Assembly (NCBI GenBank): GCA_964534995.1
Contig: CAZHSC010000005.1
Location: forward strand, 18,212 to 82,211
DNA: 64,000 nucleotides
Reading direction: 5' to 3'
From: JAJTFW01 sp964534995
GTDB lineage: Bacteria > Bacteroidota > Bacteroidia > AKYH767-A > OLB10
Part shown: in pieces, positions 25,963 through 36,500 of the stretch
Position numbering within the stretch: the stretch's first letter is position 1
How the letters are laid out: every line of letters begins with the position of its first letter
Translations under genes and position numbers: made by a program
The notes under the pieces: model-generated
The model's database searches: none
Seen by the model: only the letters and a program-made list of their open reading frames with translations
What the model was told of the DNA's origin: nothing

Positions 25963-27501
25963 ATGGAACATTGTAAACGCCAATCAACTGATGTTACAAA
26001 TTATTTTTTCACTGTTACATCAGCGATTACTACTTATTTTACGGTGAGTTCAGCTGTTTTTATTCTTTCATTATTTTGCTTACTTCCTTTTTTTTATGTC
26101 ATCAATACGGTGGAACGACGCAAAAGCATCCGGCATATTTTCACCTTTACCCTGCTTCTCTCATTATTTTTCTTTTCCTGGATAATCAATTCAGGAATAC
26201 ATTATACCGGTAACCATGTATACGCGGCCATCGGCGGATTTATACTTTGTGTAGTGCTTTATTTACTTTCAATACTCCTTGTATTTATCCTCTTTTCGAC
26301 AATACGAAGAACTGATAACAGAAAAGGGGGTGCCTTTGTACATGCAATTTCAATTGCCCTGGTATGGATGTGTATGGAAGAAGTGCGGTTATTATTGCTT
26401 AGCGGATTTCCATATCTCGACCTTCGAATCGGATATGCAATGGCTGATAATAATTTTACGATTCAGTGGGTTTCCGTTTTTGGAACCGGTATTCTGACTT
26501 TTTTCGTGATTTTCATCAATTGGTACCTTGCCGAAATCATTAGTAAAAGAAAGTTCTCATACGCTGATTTTACTTTGCCTGTTGTGTTTACATTATTTGT
26601 ACCCGGTATTGGCTTTGCTTTCAAGAGAATTTTACATCCAACTTCCGATGAAGGAAACTTAAGTCGAATCGCTTTAATAACTCATAACCTCCCACCTGAA
26701 ATTACATGGAGTCGCGACAGTGAACAAGAATTATCTGCGCTGTATTTTAAACTTACCAGGGAGGCCATAGCTGCAAAGCCAGATTTGATTGTCTGGACGG
26801 AATCTGCGTTCCCATGGCAATACCAAAAGGGAGATTACTTGATAGGAAAAATAACAAGTGAAGGCCGTGAAGCGGGTATCGAGCAGTTACTGGGTGTAAA
26901 CAGGCCGGTCGAAAATGAAACTGGAAGCATTTACAATTCCGCACTTCTGATTGATAAAAACGGATATGAGCAAACCTATGACAAACGCAGATTGCTGACC
27001 CTGATTGAATCCCCATTGTCCTTTGGAAAGGTAAACCTATTATTACCCATGCTTGGCACATCCGGTATCCGGATTCATAAAGGAAGGGAGGAAAAAACCT
27101 TACTTACGGAAGCAGGTACTTTGGGTTTAAGAATCTGTAATGAAGCGATCTATCCTGTACAGATCCGTAATGGATTCAATCCGGAAATGCTATTAGTAAT
27201 AGGCAATGACAGTTGGTTTGAAAATACCTACCTTCCATTTTTACACTTGCTGATCTGCAGGCTGCGTGCGCTTGAAACCGGAAAAGACGTTATTGTAAAC
27301 ATAAGCCGGGGCTATACAGGTCTGGCATTACATGACGGGAGTTTTTCCGATCTCCATCATCAGAAAAATCCATCATTGACTTTCGTCATTGTAAGTCATC
27401 AAAAAAAATCACAGATTGCTGCTTATTATCCATATTGGTTTACTGTCACTGGGTTAATCTTTCTATCACTAATAATGATTGTAAAATCTAAATATTTTTA
27501 A
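25963..27501 (+). CDS. Divergent apolipoprotein N-acyltransferase homologue
   Basis: A 512-residue protein with about six N-terminal membrane helices (residues 30-220) and a nitrilase-like domain (about 235-470), then a last helix at 488-507. The catalytic triad of the Lnt family is recognisable: Glu near 280 in VWTESAFPW, Lys341 in YDKRRL and Cys392 in LRICNE, close in position to Glu267, Lys335 and Cys387 of E. coli Lnt. The usual CYE is CNE and the VPFGE segment after the lysine is replaced. Lnt adds the third acyl chain to lipoproteins in the inner membrane. Its location 2 nt before a giant secreted protein is unusual, so a specialised acyltransferase is possible. Confidence 0.8.
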   Translation: MEHCKRQSTDVTNYFFTVTSAITTYFTVSSAVFILSLFCLLPFFYVINTVERRKSIRHIFTFTLLLSLFFFSWIINSGIHYTGNHVYAAIGGFILCVVLYLLSILLVFILFSTIRRTDNRKGGAFVHAISIALVWMCMEEVRLLLLSGFPYLDLRIGYAMADNNFTIQWVSVFGTGILTFFVIFINWYLAEIISKRKFSYADFTLPVVFTLFVPGIGFAFKRILHPTSDEGNLSRIALITHNLPPEITWSRDSEQELSALYFKLTREAIAAKPDLIVWTESAFPWQYQKGDYLIGKITSEGREAGIEQLLGVNRPVENETGSIYNSALLIDKNGYEQTYDKRRLLTLIESPLSFGKVNLLLPMLGTSGIRIHKGREEKTLLTEAGTLGLRICNEAIYPVQIRNGFNPEMLLVIGNDSWFENTYLPFLHLLICRLRALETGKDVIVNISRGYTGLALHDGSFSDLHHQKNPSLTFVIVSHQKKSQIAAYYPYWFTVTGLIFLSLIMIVKSKYF

Positions 27502-27503
27502 TC

Positions 27504-30500
27504 ATGAGAAATTATTACATAACCATTCTTGCAATCGTGTCCCTTTTATCACAACCTGAACTTACGCACGCTAACACCTGTTATTCGGCTTATACGCCAT
27601 CTCCCACCGCTTCGCAACAAAATACCTGCAGTGGAAATACTGTAACATTATATGCAAACGGTAATCTTAGAGATAATAGTTACTGGGCATGGTATAAAGA
27701 TGGATGTGCATCAACCAGTGTTGGAACAGGCTGGAGTATTAATGTCGCTCCCACCACCACAACCACATATTATGTAAGGGGAGAAGGTGGATGCGCTCCC
27801 GGCCCAGGCCCCTGTGGGCAAATCACCATCAATGTGACTCCAGGTATCAATGCGCCTGTTTCCAATGATGTATATCAGTGTCAACCAGATTCCGTAGTGC
27901 TGAGTGCCACGCCGACGGGCATTAACCAAACCGTAGACTGGTTTAATGTGCCTTCAGGGGGGAGTCCTTTAACAGGAGGTTATGGGACAACAAATTTTAC
28001 CACTCCCTATCTAACTACCTTTACGACTTTTTATACCCGAGCACGGGATACACTTACCGGATGTTATTCTGCAAACAGAACTGCTGTAACTGTTTATATT
28101 GGATCTGGGGTAAATAATACATGGATATCGAAAGCAAGTTTCCCTGGAACCGGCAGGTATGGTGGTGTATCCTTTGAAATTAATGGTAAAGCTTATACCG
28201 GAACAGGAATAAATTCAAATAACAGTAATACCGATGAATTCTGGGAGTATGATTTACATACAGACACATGGGCTCAAAAAGCCAATTTCGGAGGTGGCCC
28301 GCGTCATCATGGAGTGGGTTTTTCGATCGGAAACAAAGGATATCTAGGAACCGGTGAAAACGGGCCTACGTTAAGTGATTTTTGGGAATATAATCCCACT
28401 ACAAATATTTGGATTCAAAAAGCCAATGTTCCTGGAAATAGCCGGGTCAGTGGTGTTGGATTCGCCAGCACGTCTAAAGGATATATAGGCCTGGGTAATA
28501 ACGGGAATTACGGAGGAGTTCAGCAATGGTATAATGATTTTTGGGAGTATAATCCTCAAAGTGATTCCTGGATGAAAATGAATAATTTCCCCGGTACCAC
28601 ATTGGGAAGTCCGGTTTGTGGTGTCATCAATGATAAGGCCTATATATGTACAGGATATAACGGTAGTGCATACACTAACGGATTATGGGAATATAATATT
28701 ACACTGAACTCCTGGACCGAGAAATCACCTTTGCCTTCGAATGCACGTGGCGCTGCATTTGGTTTTTCTTTAGGTTCTAAGTTTTATCTGGGAGGAGGAA
28801 CGCCTGATGGAGGGGTTACCTCCTATACAGATTTTTGGGAATATAATCCATCTGTTTCATCGTGGACACAAAAACCGGATGTGGGTGGAACACCCAGATG
28901 TTATACCAATTACTTTTCAGGGAACGGCAAGGGTTATGTTCTTTCCGGTATTTCTTCAGGTGGGGTTAGCTATAATGAGTTATGGGAATATTCCCCGGTG
29001 CAGATGATTCAAACGCTGGATCCTTTAGTAAACAATTACTGTCCGGGAGCAGCTTTGCAAGTACCTTATAAAATTTCAGGAAATTTTGGGACCTGTTCAT
29101 CCAATACCTTTACTGTTCAGCTAAGTGACGCTTCAGGTTATTTTAACGCACCTGTTAACATTGGGTCAATAACGGCAAACACAGACAGTATCATCCCCTG
29201 TATTATTCCCACCGGAATTGCATCCGGCACCGCTTACAGGATAAGGGTGGTCAGCAGTTCTCCTGCTGTTAACGGTGCCGACAACGGAACTGACATCAAT
29301 ATCGGTACCAGTGTAAACTCCTGGAATCAAAAAGCAACTTTTCCGTCAACGGGCAGGATTGCACCTTCCGGTTTCGGTATCGGTAATTATGGTTACACGG
29401 GATTGGGATATGACGGCAGTAGTTTTAAAAACGACTGGTGGCAGTACGACCCTGCAACAAATACCTGGACGCAGAAATCCGATTTCGGAGGCGCTCCCCG
29501 TGGTTACGCAGCTTCATTTGTGATCAACGGAAAGGGATATGTTGGAACCGGTTTACTGTCCTTTTCCGGAACCGATGCGGTGGACTTCTGGGAGTATGAT
29601 CCGATCAGTAACCAATGGAACCAGCGAGCGAATTTTCCCGGCATAGCACGTGATGATGCGACAGGATTTACGATAGGAGCCAAAGGTTATGTTTTCGGAG
29701 GTGTGAATTCGCCGAGTTCCGTACCTTATAATGACCTTTATGAATACGATCCTGCGAGCAATACCTGGATCACCAAAGTTTCGTTGCCGGCAGTTGCAAG
29801 AGGCGGTGCCATCGGCTTTGGCATCAATGGGCTGGGATATGTCGGACTTGGAGCGGACGGAAGTTCAAATTATCCCAATGACTTTTGGGCATATAATCCA
29901 CAGACAAATACCTGGGCTGCAAAGGCAGGTTTTCCCGGCCCGTCACGGCGTGAGGCTTCTTCCCTGTCAATCGGCCAGTTCGGTTATGTAAGTTGTGGCT
30001 TGAACGGAAGTACCCTCTACAAAGATTTATGGCAATACAATCCTGTATCTAACGCATGGTCACAGAAGGCGGCATTGCCGGCTCAGGCCAGAAAACTAGC
30101 TGCCTGCTTCAATGTGCAAAACACGATTTACCTTGGATTAGGAGCAACCTCCACCTCCTTGCTAAATGATATGTGGGCTTACAATGCGCAACCTGAAATA
30201 AAAACCTTGCCACTCGCCAGTATTCAGTATTGCGCCGGAGACACATTTACTATTGGTTTTACCGCAGAAGGAACATTTGGGCAGTGCTCCACTAACACAT
30301 TTATCGCCCAGTTGAGTGATGCCTATGGATATTTCAGTAATCCGGTACAGATAGGAAGTATAAACGGGACTACCGGGGGTACCATCGCATGTTCCCTTCC
30401 GGCTGGCATAAATCCTGGTCTCAAATACAGGGTCAGGGTTATCAGCACCGATCTGCCTGTGACCGGCAGTGATAATGGCGCCGATATCGCCATCGGCGTT

Positions 30501-33500
30501 GCCCCCTCTTTCTGGACTCAAAAGGCCTACGTGGGAACCGTCGGCCGGCAGGCAGCCGTGGCCTTCAGTATCGGTGGCAAAGGATATGTAGGTACCGGTT
30601 ATAATAATTCTTCTTCAGCTTATCTGAAAGATTTCTGGGAATACGATGAGGCTACAAACACCTGGACGCAAAAAGCGGATTTCGGAGGTACAGCACGTTA
30701 CTATGCAATAGCCTTAGAACTGGGAGGAAAGGGATATGTTGGCGCAGGGTATGATGCTGCCAGTACTGTTAAAAACGATTTCTGGCAGTATGATCCGATC
30801 ACAAATACCTGGCTCCAGAAAGCAAATATTGGTGGAAATCCACGTTGGGATGCCTTCGGTTTCGCGGTAGATGGCAAAGGTTATGCAGGCTGCGGTACCG
30901 ACGGCAGCACCTGGTTACAGGATTTCTGGGAATACAACCCCGTTTCAGATACCTGGACGCAAAAAGGGAATTTCCAGGGCGGTTACCGTATGGGAGCCTG
31001 CACATTTATTGCCGGGAGTAACGCGTACGTTGCAACCGGCCAGGCGCCCTATGGTGTTTATAAAGATGATCTATGGCAGTATAATCCTGCTTCCGATACA
31101 TGGACCAAGAAAAACAGTTTTGACGGCGGAGGAAGGTACCGTTCTGTTGGAATCGGAATCGGAAACAACGGATATATATTCAGCCCGGATTACAAACAAC
31201 TCTGGAAATATGAATCTGCTTCGGATGCATGGATTCAGCTCCCCGATTTTCCTGCAAGTACACGTAATCATTCTATTGGCTTTGCTATCGGTACAAAAGG
31301 CTATGTCGGCGCCGGTACTTACTCCAATGATATTTATTCATTCAACCCCGATTTACTGGTCTCTGTAAGTTCAATAACACCCACGGGAGTATTATGTCCG
31401 GGAGCTAATATAAGCGTTTCTTATACTGCGTCCGGTGTTTTCGGAACCTGCACCGGAAATACCTTTTACGCCGAGCTCAGTGATGAATACGGGTACTTCT
31501 ATTATATTCCCCAGTATATTGGTTCCGTCAGTAGTAACGCCAGCGGTACCATAGCTTGTACCCTGCCTTCCGGTTTAATTGCGGGTGCAAATTACAAGAT
31601 CCGTATTATCAGCAGTAATCCTCTGGTTTATTCAACTCCAAAACTTAATATCGCTATTGGCACTCCGGCAAAAAATATTTGGACCGAAAAGTCTGCTTTC
31701 AGTGGAAGTGCTGGCCGGAGTTCGGCTGCTTCATTCAGTATCGGCAACAAAGGGTATATCGGAACCGGGACAGATGGCACGTCTTTTTACCGTGATTTGT
31801 GGGAGTATGACCCTGCCACGGATGTGTGGACGCAGAAAGCGATTTTACCCGGCGTTTTCAGGTCTGGTGCCGTAGGCTTTTCCGTTAATAACAAAGGATA
31901 CATCGGGACCGGGTATTCCAATACGGGTACGTATCTCAATGACATGTGGGAATACGATCCCGTATCCAACACCTGGCTTCAAAAGGCGAACTTTGGAGGT
32001 GCGGCACGTATATGGGCAGTAGCCTTTACCATTGGCAGTAAAGCCTATGTGGGAACAGGAGCGGATGCTTCTTCTGCTCGTCAGGATTTTTGGGAATTTG
32101 ATCCGCAGGCAAATTCATGGATTCAGAAAGCTGACTTTGCCGGTGGCATTCGCTATGGGGCTGCTGGTTTTTCAATTGAAGGCCGAGGATATCTTGGTAC
32201 GGGCCATGATGGCAGTAGTGCAAAGAGTGATTTCTGGGAGTTCAATCCCACATTAAATATCTGGACTCAAAAGACCAGCTACGGGTCGAGCTACTATGGC
32301 ACAACAGGATTTTCCATTGGCCAAAGAGGTTACATTGGACTGGGTAGAAGCACCAGCAATTATTTTACGAATTATTTCCAGGAATACAACCCTTTAACCA
32401 ACTCCTGGACTTCTTTTCCCTTTAAAGGAACAGGCCGTTCTTTTGCTTCCTCTTTTATAATCGGTAATACTGCATTTACCGGCTGCGGTTATGACGGCAC
32501 TAACGTAAATGATTTTTATGAATTAAAAGGCGCGCCGGTCATTACCACTTCGGCTGTCAGTATCGCCCCCTTATGCGCAGGTGGCCAGATAAATGTACCG
32601 TACATTGCCTACGGCGATTTTGGCTCCTGCAATTCCAATACCTTCACCGCCCAGCTCAGCGATGCCAGCGGAAGTTTTGCTTCACCGGTAAATATCGGAA
32701 GCCTGGTTTCAAATACTTCCGGCTCTATCTCTGCAACCATCCCCGCCAACACGCCTAACGGCACGGGGTACCGCATCCGTGTGGTTAGCAGCAACCCTGT
32801 AGTGACGGGAAGTGATAATGGAGGTAATCTGTATGTCGGAATGATGGCAAGTAATGTCTGGACTCAAAAATCCAACTTCGGTGGAATTTCACGTCAGGGC
32901 AGCGTATCATTTAATATAGGTAATAAAGGATATGTTGGAACCGGAACAGATGCCTGGAACAACAACTATTACAATGATTTTTGGGAATTTGACCCCTCAA
33001 CAAATACATGGACACAGAAGGCAAATTTTAGTGGTAATGCACGCTATTCTGCGGTAGGATTTGCCATTGGTACAAAAGGTTACATTGGAACAGGACAGGA
33101 TGCAACAATGGAATACAATGATTTCTGGGAATATGATCAAGCAGCTAATGTCTGGATTCAGAAATCAAATTTTGGAGGTATTCCAAGAGGAGCTGCCGTT
33201 GGTTTTGCAATTGGGACAAAAGGATATATTGGAACAGGGGGTTCTTATTTACAGGATTTCTGGGAATGGGATCAGGTTACTGATACCTGGGTTCAAAAGG
33301 CGAATTTCGGAGGAGGAGTTAGAAATAACGCCGTTGGTTTCTCTATAGATACAAAAGGATATATTGGCACAGGTTATACAGGTGGCGGTTTTGCACAGGA
33401 TTTCTGGGAATATGACCCGTACTATAATAACTGGATACAAAAAAGCAATTTTGGAGGAACTTCAAGAGCTTATGCTAATGGTTTTTGTATTGGAAACAAA

Positions 33501-36500
33501 GGCTACATGGGAATGGGATCAAATCCAGGTATATTAACAGATTTTTATGAGTGGAATCCAAAAACAAATGTTTGGACTTTGCTTGCCAGCTTTTCGGGTT
33601 ACAATGCTGATATTGGGTTTGCAATTGGTCAAAAAGGTTATGTAGGAATTGGAATCACAAATTCAGGTAGTGATTTCTGGGAATACACTCCGGATTTTAC
33701 TATTTCTACCGGACCGCTTAACACGCAACCGCTGTGCGCAGGAGCTTCAATAACTGTACCCTTCTCAGCCAATGGAACCTTTGTCTGCTCCAACACCTTC
33801 ACCGCCCAACTCAGCGATGCCAGCGGTAGTTTTGCTGCGCCGGTTAATATCGGCTCCTTAGTTTCAAATACTTCCGGCACCATCTCCGCTACCATACCCT
33901 CCAACACGCCTAACGGTACGGGGTACCGCATCCGGGTGGTCAGCAGTAACCCCGTTGTGAATGGAAGTGATAATGGAAGTAATATATCGATAGGAACTGT
34001 TTCAACCAATAGCTGGTCGCAAAAATCAAATTTTGGCGGTAGCGCCCGTACCGGTGCATTTAGTTTCAGCATCGGCACAAAAGGATATATGGGAACCGGA
34101 AATGAAATTTCTGTTGGTGATAAAAAGGATTTTTGGGAGTACGATCAGGTTACTGATACCTGGACACAGAAGGCGGATTTCGGGGGCATTGCACGTCGCA
34201 ACGCCCGTGGTTTTAGCATAGGTGCAAAAGGATATGCCGGTACCGGAGGAGCGGATACACAGTCCGGCTCCATTTTATTGTATGATTTCTGGGAATATGA
34301 CCCTGCATTAAATGTCTGGACTCAAAAGGCAAATTACGGCGGTGGAGCTGTTGCCGATGCGGTTGCTTTCAGTATAGCCGGACTGGGGTATATGGGTACC
34401 GGTTATGATGGCATCGGCGGTGGTTACAGGAATGACTTTTGGGAGTATAATCCTTTGACAAATACCTGGACCTCTAAAGCCAATTTCGGGGGAACAGCCA
34501 GGTATACTGCAGAAGGACTCAGTATTGGAAATAAGGGATATATTGGTCTGGGTTTTGACAGCAATAACCGGAAGGATTTCTGGGAGTATGATCCAACCAC
34601 CAATACATGGTTGCAAAAGGCAGACTTTGGCGGATCGCCGAGGTACCGCACCGGTTCTTTCACCATCGGCAATGAAGGTTACATAGGCGGCGGATTTGAC
34701 AATGTATCCGTTTTATTCTCTGATTTCTGGAAATACAATCCTGCATCTAATCAATGGACGCAGGTCGCCTCTTTTTCCGGTTCGACACGTCAAGCGGTAA
34801 TTTGCTTCAGTTTAGGAAACAAAGGCTATATTGGAACAGGTGGTAATGCCAATTATACACTTCGCTTTAATGATCTTTGGGAATACACACCGGCTTTTTC
34901 AATTTCTACCGGTCCGCTTAGCCTATCGCCTCTGTGTGCAGGAGCTTCAATAGCTGTACCGTTCACGTCTAATGGTACCTTTATCTGCTCCAACACCTTC
35001 ACCGCCCAACTCAGCGATGCCAGCGGTAGTTTTGCATCACCGGTAAATATCGGCAGCCTGGTTTCAAATACTTCCGGCACTATCTCCGCTACCATTCCCT
35101 CCAACACACCTAACGGTACGGGATACCGCATCCGTGTGGTAAGCACTAACCCTGTAGTGACGGGAAGTGATAATGGAAGTAATCTCAACATCGGAGGGGG
35201 TAACCCGGGTAATGGAAACGTATGGACCGGCATGGCTAACTACCCTTCATCCCAGCGTCAGAATGCTTTTTCCTTCACTATTAATGGAAAAGGTTATGTA
35301 GGCACCGGTTATTGTTGCGGGAGTCCGCTTAATGATTTGTGGGAGTACGACGCTTTAGCTGACGCATGGGTTCAGAAAGCTAATTTCCCCGGCAGTGCCC
35401 GTACTGCTGCTGTGGGATTCAGTATAAATGGAAAAGGGTATGCCGGTACCGGTGGGTATGGAAGTTATAACAATGATTTTTACGAATACGATCCTGTAAA
35501 TAATACCTGGGTACAGAAGGCCAGTTTCCCCGGCGGAGCGCGGGGTGGAGCTGTTGGTTTCAGCCTGAATAATAAAGGATATATAGGAACCGGAGAAAAT
35601 GCTTCCAGTACTATCTTTTACAGTGATCTGTGGGAATACGATCCCGTAATGAATACCTGGATTCAGAAAGCCTCGTTCGGAGTGCACCCACGCGCATTCG
35701 CCTTTAGTTTTACCATAGGAAATAGAGCATACGTCGGTGGTGGGGAAGCATCAGGAAATTCCTGGGATGATTTCTGGGAGTATGATCCTTTAGCGGATTC
35801 ATGGATACAGAAGGCGGCTTTCGGTGGCGGCGTAAGATATGGGGTCACTGGATTTTCACTCGGTTCTTTCGGATATGCCTGTTGCGGATATAATTCCAAT
35901 TCACATAATGATTGCTGGATGTATAACCCCGCTTCCAACCAATGGATACAACGCCCTTCCCTTCCCGGTTCCGTCCGCACTTATGCAACAGGCTTTACCA
36001 TTGAATATAATGCTTATATCGGTGCAGGGGCAAATGGTGCCTGGCCCGGCGATTACTTCCGGTATACACCTGACTTGCTGGTAAGCTCTCCGCTTACAAA
36101 CAACAGCTTATGCCAGAACAGTATGTTCGATGTAAGCTATACTTCCCCGGGAGTTGAATTCCTGCCCTGTAACACTTTTACGGCACAACTCAGCGATGCC
36201 AATGGTAGTTTTGCATCACCTGTGAACATTGGATCTCTTGTTTCTCCGGATTCATCGGGCATTATTCCAGTAATAGTTCCTAACGGAACACCGCCCGGTA
36301 ATTCCTATAGAATTCGTGTCATCAGCAACCATCCGGCTATCACGGGAACCGACAACGGAAGCAATATCAGCATCGGAGCCGATACTGCCTTAGTTTATTA
36401 CCGGGATTTTGATAACGACGGTTTCGGAGATCCAAATAATAACAAATCTGCCTGTACATCGCCATCAGGTTACGTTACGAATAACACCGATTGCAACGAT

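Noticed and set aside
29731..35233. Several overlapping ORFs of 60-165 residues on both strands inside the kelch gene
   Set aside because: They follow the repeat structure of the kelch gene in other frames and disappear where repeats diverge; they are shadows.
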